DNA of 43,873 bases from Chloroflexota bacterium (lineage in GTDB: Bacteria; Chloroflexota; Dehalococcoidia; UBA2979). Both the position numbers and the translations under genes were made by a program. Below are positions 35,785 through 43,631 of this stretch, piece by piece. The stretch is from the NCBI GenBank assembly GCA_016875635.1, contig VGPD01000013.1, positions 1 to 43,873 of the forward strand. Direction: 5' to 3'. The stretch's first letter is position 1, and every line of letters starts with the position of its first letter. The notes under the pieces are model-generated. The model saw nothing but the letters and a program-made list of their open reading frames with translations, was not told where the DNA came from and did no database searches.

Positions 35785-36153
35785 CTACTGTCCGGGCATC
35801 GTCATTTCCATGATCGGCCGTACCTCGACGGAGCCCCACCGGGCGCCGGGGATGCGGGCCGCCCAGGCGATCGCTTCGTCGAGGTCCTTGGCGTCCACCA
35901 TGTAGTAACCGCCAAGTTGCTCCTTCGTCTCGGCGAATGGACCGTCGGTGGTCTGGGTCTTGCCGTCCCGGACGCGGACCGTGGTCGCGATCGCCGTGGG
36001 CTGGAGGGCCTCGCCGCCGGCGAACTTGCCCGACTTCTGGATCGCCTGGGTGTAGGCGAAGTACTCAGCCATCACGGCCTCACCGTCCGCCGGGCTGGGG
36101 AAGCGCTTCACCTCGTCCGTCTCGGATGTGTAGATCAGCAGCAGATACTTCAC
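35785..36153 (-). CDS. DGPF-type YCII-domain protein (ECF42 partner)
   Basis: 122-residue protein with a dimeric alpha+beta barrel of the YCII family. The hallmark DGPF motif is D70-G71-P72-F73 in TDGPFAETKEQLGGYYMVDA, and the N-terminus MKYLLLIYTSE is typical. Start is GTG with GAGG 7 nt upstream. Members usually accompany ECF42 sigma factors and are thought to be part of the regulon or to modulate it; their enzymatic function is unknown. Transcribed with the sigma gene from the promoter at 36200-36226. Confidence 0.93.
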   Translation of the reverse strand: MKYLLLIYTSETDEVKRFPSPADGEAVMAEYFAYTQAIQKSGKFAGGEALQPTAIATTVRVRDGKTQTTDGPFAETKEQLGGYYMVDAKDLDEAIAWAARIPGARWGSVEVRPIMEMTMPGQ

Positions 36154-36199
36154 GACAGTTCCTCTCTCGCGCCGCCTGCGGCGACGGCTTCATCAATAC

Positions 36200-36226
36200 G
36201 ACGAAGAGGCCAGGGCCAGATCGACA
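36200..36226 (-). promoter_or_regulatory. Predicted ECF42-dependent promoter
   Basis: On the minus strand TGTCGA (36226 to 36221) is followed after 17 nt by CGTC (36203 to 36200), about 47 nt before the DGPF gene's start. TGTCGA with CG(A/T)C is the promoter signature reported for ECF42 factors in Streptomyces, so the sigma factor most likely drives its own operon. The divergent FAD/Fe-S gene begins about 80 nt away and does not appear to share this promoter. Confidence 0.6.
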
Positions 36227-36292
36227 GATGCAGACGGTAAACGGCAACCTTTTTCCAGATGCGATCCCGGCGGCCCGGAGGGATCTGCATGC

Positions 36293-36298
36293 TACCCT
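36293..36298 (+). promoter_or_regulatory. Candidate -10 box (TACCCT) for the FAD/Fe-S gene, leaderless
   Basis: TACCCT is followed by 6 nt and the GTG at 36305. No Shine-Dalgarno is present in that gap and no -35 is evident, so start at the first base of the GTG is suggested. Confidence 0.4.
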
Positions 36299-36304
36299 CC
36301 CGCG

Positions 36305-39300
36305 GTGACCTCCACCGTTGGCCCGCGCCCTGCCATCCGCCCGGTGATCGAGGGGAGCACGCCCTCCTCCCATAGCTCCGTGCGGCGTGCGCTTGACCTT
36401 CTCCACGGCGCACCCGGCGGCATCGAGGCCCTCGCCAACGAACTCGCCTCCGGCCCGACGGGTGGGCGGACCGATGTGCGCGTCGACCGCCCGTACCGGC
36501 TTCTCTATGCCACGGACGCGTCGATCTACGAAATGGAACCGGTGGCGGTGGTCTTCCCGCGCTCGGCGGCAGAGGTGCAGCATGCCGTCCGCGTCGCCGC
36601 CGGCCGAGGCATCCCCGTGCTCCCCCGAGGGGGCGGGACGAGCCTCGCCGGGCAGGGGGTGAACCACGCGATCGTCCTCGACATGTCGCGGCACATGGAC
36701 GGCGTGCTGGAAGTGAACGCGGAAGAAGGCTGGGCGCGCGTCCAGCCGGGCGTCGTCGTGGACGCGCTGAGTCGCGCCGCGAAGCCGTACGGCCTGATGT
36801 ATGCCGTCGACCCATCGCCGAAGAACCGTGCAACGATCGGTGGGGGAATCGGCAATAACTCCTGCGGGGCGCATTCCGTCATCTACGGGAAGACGCTTGA
36901 CCAGGTGATCTCGCTCGATGTCGTCCTGTCGGACGGCACGGCAACGCGGTTCGAGCGGGTCTCTGGCGCAGCGCTGGGTGAGAAGCGGGCGCGCAAGGAC
37001 CTCGAAGGCGCGATCTATCGAGGCGTCTCCCGGATCGCAGCGGAGCATGCCGGCGAGATCGCGGCGCGCTTCCCCACGATCCAGCGGCGAGTCTCCGGCT
37101 ACAACCTCGATGAGTTCGTACCGGGCGACGGGTTCTCGGACAGCATGGACCTCGCGCGGATGATCGTCGGCTCGGAGGGGACGCTTGCCGTCGTCACCGA
37201 GGCGAAGGTGCGCCTCGCCCCGCTGCCAAAGGCGAAGGGGGTCGCCGCGCTGCACTTCGCGACGGTCCCGGAGGCGTGCCGCGCAACGATGGCGGCGCTG
37301 GAGCACGGCCCGTCCTCCGTCGAGATCGTCGGTTCGACGATCATCGAGCGATGCCGGGAGAGCGTCGGCTACGCGCGGCTGGTGGACTTCGTGATCGGCG
37401 ACCCCGGCGCGCTGCTCCTCGTCGAGATGTATGGCGACTCCCCGGAGGAGGTCTCCGGCCGCCTCACACGGCTGTCGGAAGATTTCGCTGCGCGTGGCCT
37501 GACGCGAGATGTGGTGGTCGCAACAGACGCAGGCGCGCAGGCGCGCATGTGGCGGATGCGTGAGGCCGGCCTCGGCCTCCTGATGTCTGTCCGCGGCGAT
37601 GCCAAGCCGGTCGCATTCGTCGAAGACCCCGCCGTCCCGCCGGAGCGCCTCGGCGACTTCATCGAGGCGTTCGACGCACTGGTACGGCGTCACGGGACGG
37701 AGTCGGCCTACTACGGGCACGCCTCGGTCGGGTGCATGCACCTGCGACCGATGGCGAATATCAAAGATGTCTCGGGCCTGGCGGAGATGGAGGCGATCGC
37801 CACGGAGGTGGCCGACCTCGTCCTCCGGTTCGGTGGGTCGCTCTCCGGCGAGCACGGCGACGGCATCCTGCGCGGCGTGTTCACGGAGCGGATGTTCGGT
37901 GCGCGGCTGACCGAGGCGTTCCGCGAGGTGAAGCGGACCTTCGACCCCGCTGGGATCCTGAACCCCGGGAAAATCGTGGACACGCCCGCGTTCAGCGACA
38001 ACCTTCGGCTCAGCCCGGCGACGCGCAGCCTGCAGCCCCCCACCCTCCTCGACTGGTCGCACGAGCAGGGCTTCGCGCGGGCCGCGGAGCAGTGCAACGG
38101 CCAGGGCGCATGCCGCAAGGACGAGGGCGGGATGTGTCCCTCCTACATGGTGACGCGCGACGAGGAGCAGTCGACGCGTGGCCGCGCGAACCTCCTGCGC
38201 CTGGTGCTCGACGGCGCGCTGCCACCGGAGGAACTGGCGGGCGACCGGCTACTCGGCGCCCTCGACCTCTGCGTCGAATGCAAGGCATGTCTCGCGGAGT
38301 GCCCGTCCGGCGTGGACATGGCGAAGTTGAAGCAGGAAGTGCTGGCGGCGCACCGGACGCAGCACGGCCTGCCGCTGCGCGCGCGTCTGGTCGGTGCGAT
38401 GCCTCAGTTGTCGCGGCTCGCCGTGCGCCTCGGCCCGCTACTCGCGCCGCTGCAGGCACTTGGAGCATTGCCGCCGGCGCGCTGGGTCCTGGAGCGCGCC
38501 CTCGGGATCCATCACGCCCGGCCGCTCCCGCGCATCCACGCGCAGACGTTCCGGAGGTGGTTCCAGGCGCGTCCGGTCGCCGCCGCGGGCCAGCGAGGCG
38601 ACGCGATCTACTTTGTCGACACGTTCACGGAGTATCAGCATCCCGAGGTCGGGCGCGCCGCCGTCCGGGTCCTCGAAGCGCTCGGGTACCGCGTACGCGT
38701 CATCAAACGATTGGCGTGCTGCGGGCGGACGCTGATTTCCAGCGGCCAGCTTGCCGCCGCGCGCGACCTCGCGCGATCAAACATCGAGCAGTTGCGGGAG
38801 TATGCCGCGGCCGGGGTACCGATCGTGGGTACGGAGCCGTCGTGCCTTCTGGCGCTGAGGGACGAATATCCGTCCCTTCTCCCCACAGAGGAGGCACGCA
38901 CCGTGGCAGGGGCCGCGGTGCTGCTCGACGAACTGGTCGCGCGGCTGGACGTCGCGGATCCGGGTGTCGCCTCGCTGTTCCGTCCGATCGAGCGGCCCGC
39001 GCTGCTGCACGCGCATTGCCATCAGAAGGCGATCGCCGGCGCGGAGCCGACGCTGGCGGCGCTGGGCCTCGTGCCCGGACTCACGACGATGCTGGTCGAC
39101 TCCGCGTGCTGTGGAATGGCTGGTGCGTTTGGGTTCGAGGCCGAGCATTATGACGTGTCGCGAGCGATGGCGATGCGATCGCTGATCCCCGCGGTGGACG
39201 GCGCACCCGAGGACGCGGAGATCCTCGTGACGGGGATCTCCTGCCGCCAGCAGGTCGAGCATCTGTCGACGCGCCGGCCACGGCATACGGCGGAACTGCT

Positions 39301-39352
39301 GGCGGAGGCGCTGCAGGACCAGGCGGAGCCCTCGGTCAACCGCAGCGGATGA
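36305..39352 (+). CDS. FAD-linked oxidase fused to Fe-S and CCG domains (D-2-hydroxyglutarate/D-lactate dehydrogenase type)
   Basis: 1015-residue soluble or membrane-peripheral dehydrogenase. In order: FAD-binding PCMH domain with RGGGTSLAGQGVN (108-120), the FAD-oxidase C-terminal domain with the HLR/GEHGDG element (STGEHGDGI-like LSGEHGDGILRG), a 4Fe-4S segment starting at C597 (CNGQGACRKDEGGMCPS) and CVECKACLAECP near 656, then two cysteine-rich CCG domains (LACCGRTLIS, SACCGMAGAFG with HCHQKAI). This arrangement is like YdiJ-type enzymes oxidising D-2-hydroxy acids to 2-oxo acids and passing electrons to a membrane acceptor. All Fe-S cysteines are present. It is divergent from the DGPF-ECF42 pair and starts with a GTG without Shine-Dalgarno. 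Confidence 0.93.
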   Translation: MTSTVGPRPAIRPVIEGSTPSSHSSVRRALDLLHGAPGGIEALANELASGPTGGRTDVRVDRPYRLLYATDASIYEMEPVAVVFPRSAAEVQHAVRVAAGRGIPVLPRGGGTSLAGQGVNHAIVLDMSRHMDGVLEVNAEEGWARVQPGVVVDALSRAAKPYGLMYAVDPSPKNRATIGGGIGNNSCGAHSVIYGKTLDQVISLDVVLSDGTATRFERVSGAALGEKRARKDLEGAIYRGVSRIAAEHAGEIAARFPTIQRRVSGYNLDEFVPGDGFSDSMDLARMIVGSEGTLAVVTEAKVRLAPLPKAKGVAALHFATVPEACRATMAALEHGPSSVEIVGSTIIERCRESVGYARLVDFVIGDPGALLLVEMYGDSPEEVSGRLTRLSEDFAARGLTRDVVVATDAGAQARMWRMREAGLGLLMSVRGDAKPVAFVEDPAVPPERLGDFIEAFDALVRRHGTESAYYGHASVGCMHLRPMANIKDVSGLAEMEAIATEVADLVLRFGGSLSGEHGDGILRGVFTERMFGARLTEAFREVKRTFDPAGILNPGKIVDTPAFSDNLRLSPATRSLQPPTLLDWSHEQGFARAAEQCNGQGACRKDEGGMCPSYMVTRDEEQSTRGRANLLRLVLDGALPPEELAGDRLLGALDLCVECKACLAECPSGVDMAKLKQEVLAAHRTQHGLPLRARLVGAMPQLSRLAVRLGPLLAPLQALGALPPARWVLERALGIHHARPLPRIHAQTFRRWFQARPVAAAGQRGDAIYFVDTFTEYQHPEVGRAAVRVLEALGYRVRVIKRLACCGRTLISSGQLAAARDLARSNIEQLREYAAAGVPIVGTEPSCLLALRDEYPSLLPTEEARTVAGAAVLLDELVARLDVADPGVASLFRPIERPALLHAHCHQKAIAGAEPTLAALGLVPGLTTMLVDSACCGMAGAFGFEAEHYDVSRAMAMRSLIPAVDGAPEDAEILVTGISCRQQVEHLSTRRPRHTAELLAEALQDQAEPSVNRSG

Positions 39353-39515
39353 TGACCGCAGTGTTCGCCGGGATGCCCGTCGCGAACTTCTTCTCCCAGT
39401 CCGCGTTCACTGCTGCCGGTGCGCCCGCGATGTACCCGATGAACTTCCCGGCATCGAGGACGAAGAGGGTCAGCGCGGTCGCAGAACACCCCGCACCCGC
39501 CCTATCCGCCGTCAT
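39336..39515 (-). pseudogene. 59-residue ORF resembling the C-terminal module of a larger secreted protein
   Basis: From ATG at 39515 the minus strand reads MTADRAGAGC followed by FVLDAGKFIGYIAGAPAAVN and FATGIPANTAVIIRCG, then stop. The second part resembles the extreme C-terminus of proteins in which a repeat ends in ...GYxPGAPAAVNxxF...GxPAgTxxxxRC, recognisable by eye; the first dozen residues look unlike it. It overlaps the FAD/Fe-S stop region by 17 nt, converging. Most likely a gene remnant whose 5' part is lost; it could be a short functional ORF. No Shine-Dalgarno seen. Confidence 0.45.
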
Positions 39516-39559
39516 GCCGGCGCGTCAGTCTAACCAGAAACACACACCGCGCGTCGCGG

Positions 39560-39565
39560 TACACT
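39560..39565 (+). promoter_or_regulatory. Candidate -10 box (TACACT) for the aldo/keto reductase, leaderless
   Basis: TACACT is followed by 6 nt and the ATG at 39572. The gap has no Shine-Dalgarno. There is no obvious -35. Confidence 0.45.
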
Positions 39566-39571
39566 CCGCCC

Positions 39572-40546
39572 ATGCAGCACACCCGACTCGGACCATTCGA
39601 CGGCGTGAGCCGCCTCGCTCTTGGAGGTGGTGGGATCGGCGCGGTGTGGGGGCCGACGACGCGCGACGAAGCAATTGCGACCGTGCATTCTGCGATCACC
39701 GCGGGCATCAATCTGCTCGACCTCGCCCCCTCCTACGGCAACGGCGAGGCAGAGACCGTCGTCGGCGAGTCGTTTGGGGGCCAGCTCCCGGCCGGCGTCC
39801 GCGTCACCACGAAGTGCCAGCTGGGGGCGCCAGAGCTGGACGCGGTCTACTCCACGCTCCGGACAAGCCTCGAGGCTTCGCTGACACGGCTTCGCGTGGA
39901 CCACGTTGACTGCTTCATCCTGCACAGCCTGCTGGTGCCGGACGTGCGAGGCGAACGGGGGAGCGGACGTGCGTCCGCGGCGGGCACACCCTTGAGCCTC
40001 TACCGGTCGAGTGTGCGGGCTGCCTTCCAGCGTCTGGTCGACGAAGGCCTCGCGCGTGCGTGGGGCGTCACCGGGATCGGCGTGCCCTCGGTCGTCCAGG
40101 CGGTGCTGGAGGATGCGCCCCGGCCGCAGGTCGTGCAGTGCATCGCGAACCTGCTGGACTCACCAGGTGGATTGAAGCGGTATGAGGAGCCCGCGATCCC
40201 GCGGGCGTTGATCGCCACGGCCGTCGCACAGGGCGTGGGCGTGATGGGGATCCGTGCCGTGCAGGCGGGCGCGCTGACGGATGCGTTCGACCGCGCCCTG
40301 GCGGAGGATCACCCGGATGTCGAGGATTACCGGCGGGCTGCACCGTTCCGCGTGATCGCCTCGGAACTCGGCGTCCCCGCGGCGTACCTCGCACACCGGT
40401 ACGCGTTGAGCATCGCGGGCGTGGACACCGTGGTACTGGGCGTGAAGGATCGGACCGAACTCGCGGAGTGCGTACGCGCCGAGGGAGACGGCCCGCTGGA
40501 GGCAACGCTCATCTCCCGCATCGACCGCGCCGTGGGCCGCGCGTGA
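39572..40546 (+). CDS. Aldo/keto reductase
   Basis: NADPH-dependent (beta/alpha)8 reductase of 324 residues. The AKR catalytic tetrad is visible: D50 and Y55 (NLLDLAPSYGNGEAE), K81 (TTKCQLG) and H118 (DCFILHSLL). The N-terminal LGPFDGVSRLALGGGGIG has the typical Leu/Gly opening and a later RVIASELGVPAAYLAHRY fits the YxxxxxLxxP-helix region of the family. Substrate not inferable. It lies in the gap-rich right-hand end, convergent with the MFS gene 21 nt away. Confidence 0.93.
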   Translation: MQHTRLGPFDGVSRLALGGGGIGAVWGPTTRDEAIATVHSAITAGINLLDLAPSYGNGEAETVVGESFGGQLPAGVRVTTKCQLGAPELDAVYSTLRTSLEASLTRLRVDHVDCFILHSLLVPDVRGERGSGRASAAGTPLSLYRSSVRAAFQRLVDEGLARAWGVTGIGVPSVVQAVLEDAPRPQVVQCIANLLDSPGGLKRYEEPAIPRALIATAVAQGVGVMGIRAVQAGALTDAFDRALAEDHPDVEDYRRAAPFRVIASELGVPAAYLAHRYALSIAGVDTVVLGVKDRTELAECVRAEGDGPLEATLISRIDRAVGRA

Positions 40547-40567
40547 TCGGCGCGTGATCGACGCGTC

Positions 40568-41845
40568 CTATGCTGGTCGCGAGGCCTCGGCATCACGGAA
40601 CTCGCCGTAGAGCGAGGACGGCGGCATGGCGAAGAGGAACAACGGGATACCCGCCAGCGCCACGGCCGCGCTCAGGTACCAGCCTTCCACGTAGCCGCCC
40701 GTCGCGTCCACGACACGTCCCACAGCCCACGGGCCGGCCGCCCCACCCGTCAGCGCCAGCATCGTCGCCAGCCCGTTCACCGCACCGAAGTGTTTCGTGC
40801 CGAAGTAGTCCGCGAAGAGCGCCGGCCGTACGGGCATCATCGCCCCGTACCCCGGTGCGACCATCCCGATGCCGGCCATCGCCAGCAGGAAGGAGTCCGC
40901 GTTCGCCAGCATCGCCAATCCGACGGCCACGATCCCCGTCGCCGCCGCCATCACCACCCGCTTCGCGTAGCGGTCGGCGATGAACCCCAGGCCGATCCGT
41001 CCGACGATCGAGGTCAGCGTGAACAGCAACACCGTGCTGCCCGCCGCCGCCTTCGTGAGCCCTACTTCGCGTTCGAGGTAGGGGACCTGGTGCACCACGA
41101 CGGCCGTCGTGGCGAACGACATCGCGATCATCCCCAGCGTCAGCAGCACGAAGGACCTCGACCGCGCCGCCCGCGCCATCGGAATGCCCCATCGCCTCTG
41201 GGCATCGCTGGGGCCCCCGGGCGTCTCATCCCTGCCGATGCCGTCGATCGGTTGCGGGTGGCCGTCCGGGCGTGATCGCGTCAGCGTCGAGATCGCCAGA
41301 CCACCGGCCAGCATCGCCGCCGCGAGGATACGCAGCGCGGAGCGCCAGCCGAAGTCTTCGACGAGCGCCGCCATGGCGATGGCTACCAGCCCGCCAACAC
41401 CACCGCCGAGCGTCATGATCGACATCGCCCGCGCTCGGCGTCGCTCGAACCAGGTCGCCGTCGCGGCGAGCCCGACCTGGCTTCCCGCGCCGGACACGCC
41501 GAACGACATCACGACCATCGCCGCGTAGAACTGCCAGAGCGTCTCCACCATCGACATCAGCAGCGCGCCGGATGCCGCGACCACCACACCCCCGACAATC
41601 ACGCGTTGCGCGCCGACGCGGTCGAGGAGCGCCCCAACGAGCGGCGCGGCGATGCCCCCCACCTCCGTACGAAGAGAGAACGCCAGCGATGTCGCCGCAA
41701 CGCTCCAACCGAACTCATCCACCAACTCATTGAAGATCGGCCCGAGGCCGTAAGTGACAGATGCACCGATGACGAGATACAGGACGGCGGCTGCGCCGAC
41801 GACCACCCAGCCCTCGTATGCGTTCCCGAACGATCGCTGCCGCAC
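40568..41845 (-). CDS. Major facilitator superfamily transporter (monocarboxylate/oxalate-formate type)
   Basis: 425-residue integral membrane protein with about 12 hydrophobic segments. The A-motif region after TM2 reads GALLDRVGAQRVIVGG, and after TM8 GFIADRYAKRVVMAA, both matching the MFS GxxxDRxGxRxx signature. Loop sequences such as the start WVVVGAAAVLYLVIGA resemble monocarboxylate or oxalate/formate antiporters. It starts with GTG and has AAGGA 6 nt upstream. A 10-bp palindrome lies 33 nt upstream. Substrate unknown. Confidence 0.92.
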   Translation of the reverse strand: MRQRSFGNAYEGWVVVGAAAVLYLVIGASVTYGLGPIFNELVDEFGWSVAATSLAFSLRTEVGGIAAPLVGALLDRVGAQRVIVGGVVVAASGALLMSMVETLWQFYAAMVVMSFGVSGAGSQVGLAATATWFERRRARAMSIMTLGGGVGGLVAIAMAALVEDFGWRSALRILAAAMLAGGLAISTLTRSRPDGHPQPIDGIGRDETPGGPSDAQRRWGIPMARAARSRSFVLLTLGMIAMSFATTAVVVHQVPYLEREVGLTKAAAGSTVLLFTLTSIVGRIGLGFIADRYAKRVVMAAATGIVAVGLAMLANADSFLLAMAGIGMVAPGYGAMMPVRPALFADYFGTKHFGAVNGLATMLALTGGAAGPWAVGRVVDATGGYVEGWYLSAAVALAGIPLFLFAMPPSSLYGEFRDAEASRPA

Positions 41846-41877
41846 GGTCGTCCTTCACAGCGGCGAGGCCGCGTACC

Positions 41878-41887
41878 ATGACGTCAT
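41878..41887. promoter_or_regulatory. ATGACGTCAT palindrome upstream of the MFS gene
   Basis: Perfect 10-bp palindrome 33 nt before the MFS GTG. It could be a regulator site near the promoter (the minus-strand GGATATGAC nearby contains a weak -10 TATGAC). A 10-bp palindrome by chance in a window this large is not rare, so the call is weak. Confidence 0.25.
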
Positions 41888-41931
41888 ATCCAAGCTAGCC
41901 AAGATCGGGCCGGCCCTGCTCTCTCTGAGCA

Positions 41932-42489
41932 TCACCGGTCGAGGGCTGCGCCGCGGAGCATGAGGGCCTTCGCGACCTGACGCACGTCCGCCTCTTCCAG
42001 CGCGCGTCCAACCGTGGCATCGAGCTCGTACGTGACACCGTCCGTCCGCCAGCGGAGGTAGGCCATCTCGCCGCCGCTGCCCGACGCGCCCACGAAGCCC
42101 TCGGCCACGACTTGCCCGGCCAGCACCTTGAGCCGCCGCGTGCCCTGCGGAATCTGCGTGGAGGTGATCGGCGTCCGCGTCTCGCTCAGCACGTAGGCCC
42201 GTTCGCCGTTCCGTTCGACAATGAAACTGATGCGACGTTGCGCTGGTGTACCCGGCAGTACATCGACGAACACCGAGGCGACAACAAACCCACGGCCCGT
42301 CCCACACGGGAGCAAGGGGGAGAATCCGAGCCGACCGGATTCGGTCTCGGTCGTTGTCCTCGCCTCGGGTGCCCAGGCGACGTCCGCGCAGATAGCGGCG
42401 CGGGGAGAGCACGCCATCCTGAGGAGGATCAGGGCCACAACGGCTGCGCACGAACTGAATCTGACGTTTCCGCGGTGCGCTTTCCACAC
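41932..42489 (-). CDS. Secreted or membrane-anchored hypothetical protein
   Basis: About 185 residues from the GTG at 42489, which begins 1 nt after the stop of the crotonase gene. The first part (FSSCAAVVALILLRMACSPR) has a hydrophobic stretch that could be a signal peptide; the C-terminal part (VERNGERAYVLSETRTPI, GEMAYLRWRTDGVTYELDAT, LEEADVRQVAKALMLRG) resembles an exported DUF4367-like or anti-sigma-associated domain, but I cannot assign it. The start is uncertain: an upstream frame runs open into the crotonase gene. It sits in the same transcription direction just downstream of the crotonase gene, likely one operon. Confidence 0.55.
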   Translation of the reverse strand: MWKAHRGNVRFSSCAAVVALILLRMACSPRAAICADVAWAPEARTTTETESGRLGFSPLLPCGTGRGFVVASVFVDVLPGTPAQRRISFIVERNGERAYVLSETRTPITSTQIPQGTRRLKVLAGQVVAEGFVGASGSGGEMAYLRWRTDGVTYELDATVGRALEEADVRQVAKALMLRGAALDR

Positions 42490-42490
42490 C

Positions 42491-43315
42491 TCAACTACCG
42501 GTGAACTTGGGCTCTCGCCGTTCCACGAACGAGCGCACACCCTCGGCGGCGTCGTTGGTCTTGAAGAGGCTAGAGACGGAGAGCAAGACGAACGCGTCCG
42601 CCTGTTCAAGGTCGTGGTCGCCCGCCATGTAGACAACGTGCTTGGACGCAGACATCCCCATCGGCGGGCCACTCGCGATCGAGGAAGCGAGGGCGAGTGC
42701 TTCGTCCATCAACTGGTCGCGCGGCACCACCTTGAGGACGAGTCCGAGTTCGAGCGCCTCGTACGCGTCGACGCGACGGCCGCTCAGCATCAGGTCGAGC
42801 GCACGCTGGTTGCCCACGGCCTCGCGCAGCAGCGGCCCGGTGCTCACGTCCGCGACGAGGCCACGCTTCGTCTGCGCGACCTGGAAGATCGCGTCGTCAG
42901 CGGCGATCCGCAGGTCGGTGGACAACGCGAGACCAAAGCCCGCCCCGACCGCGTAGCCGTTGATCGCGCCGATGATCGGGACGTCGCAGGAGTGCATCGC
43001 TCGTGCGATCGAGCGCTCCGGGTGCGGCCTCGCGTATGTCGGGTAGGGGCGCGCGTTTGGCTGGTTCGAGGTGGGGAAGCCGGTGACGTCGCCGCCAGCG
43101 CAGAAGGCGCGGCCCTCGCCGGTCACGATCGCAGCGCGCGCTCCCGTCTCCCGGCTGTTCAAGCGACGGACGAGTTCGTGCATCCCCGCGGTAATACCGC
43201 CGCTCAACGCGTTCAGCACATCCGGACGGTTGAACTTCGCGATGAGGACATCGCCCACCTGTTCGAAGAGGACATGCTCCTCAGATTTGGTCCGTGTCTC
43301 TGCCTGCGTCGTCAA
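42491..43315 (-). CDS. Crotonase (enoyl-CoA hydratase/isomerase) family protein without the hydratase glutamates
   Basis: 274-residue acyl-CoA enzyme. Oxyanion-hole elements are present: AFCAGGDVTGF (70-80) and GYAVGAGFG (120-128). The two hydratase glutamates are absent: G128 lies at the E144-equivalent (canonical CELAxxCD reads FGLALSTD) and T149 at the E164-equivalent (canonical QPE reads AQTK). Asp156 in RGLVAD matches the aspartate of PaaG-type isomerases. So it is probably an isomerase or other crotonase-fold enzyme, not a hydratase. I chose the TTG at 43315 because GGGAGGG lies about 8 nt upstream; the open frame before it is low-complexity. Substrate unknown. Confidence 0.85.
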   Translation of the reverse strand: MTTQAETRTKSEEHVLFEQVGDVLIAKFNRPDVLNALSGGITAGMHELVRRLNSRETGARAAIVTGEGRAFCAGGDVTGFPTSNQPNARPYPTYARPHPERSIARAMHSCDVPIIGAINGYAVGAGFGLALSTDLRIAADDAIFQVAQTKRGLVADVSTGPLLREAVGNQRALDLMLSGRRVDAYEALELGLVLKVVPRDQLMDEALALASSIASGPPMGMSASKHVVYMAGDHDLEQADAFVLLSVSSLFKTNDAAEGVRSFVERREPKFTGS

Positions 43316-43631
43316 TCCAGCACCCTCCCATGTTCGTGGCACCGTTGGCTGTGCGTGAGTCACGCCGGAGCGCTGCACATCGTACCCGCGGACGCTCCGG
43401 GCCGGGGGCGACGGTAGTGCGGCATGGTTACCGGAATCTCGACTCGGTGCGAACCGCATCAGATGGTCAGTTTTTTTGAAACAATTCCTGCCGCTGAATC
43501 TGAGCCTCCCACTGCTCTGAAATCCAAAGATCCCCGACCCAACTGATTTCGTATACATATAGGATCCCGGGGAGGCATTGGGGGAATACGAACACCGCCC
43601 CGGTGCATTGGGGAGACCAGAGGAGGGACTG
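43316..43631. other. Divergent intergenic region with an AT-rich patch
   Basis: 316 nt with no gene I can support. Most is GC-rich, but 43471-43481 holds a run of seven T followed by GAAA, and 43552-43561 is TATACATATA, both unlike the rest of the window. The AT-rich patch fits a promoter region for the Tat-lipoprotein gene (TATACA or CATATA as -10), but no -35 in line with it is visible. A direct repeat follows at 43575 and 43605. The T-run is not preceded by a stem. Confidence 0.5.
43575..43613 (+). repeat. Direct repeat GCATTGGGG, two copies 30 bp apart
   Basis: Copies at 43575-43583 and 43605-43613 are spaced 30 bp, about three helical turns, in the leader of the lipoprotein gene between the AT-rich patch and the Shine-Dalgarno. 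It may be a regulator or RNA-binding element; chance is possible. Confidence 0.35.

Noticed and set aside
36080-38062. A 660-residue open frame on the minus strand opposite the FAD/Fe-S gene.
   Set aside because: It lies antisense to conserved FAD and PCMH motifs and shows no domain; also covers the DGPF gene in another frame.
43471-43481. A Rho-independent terminator at the T7 run.
   Set aside because: No stem-loop precedes the T run, and no plus-strand gene ends there.
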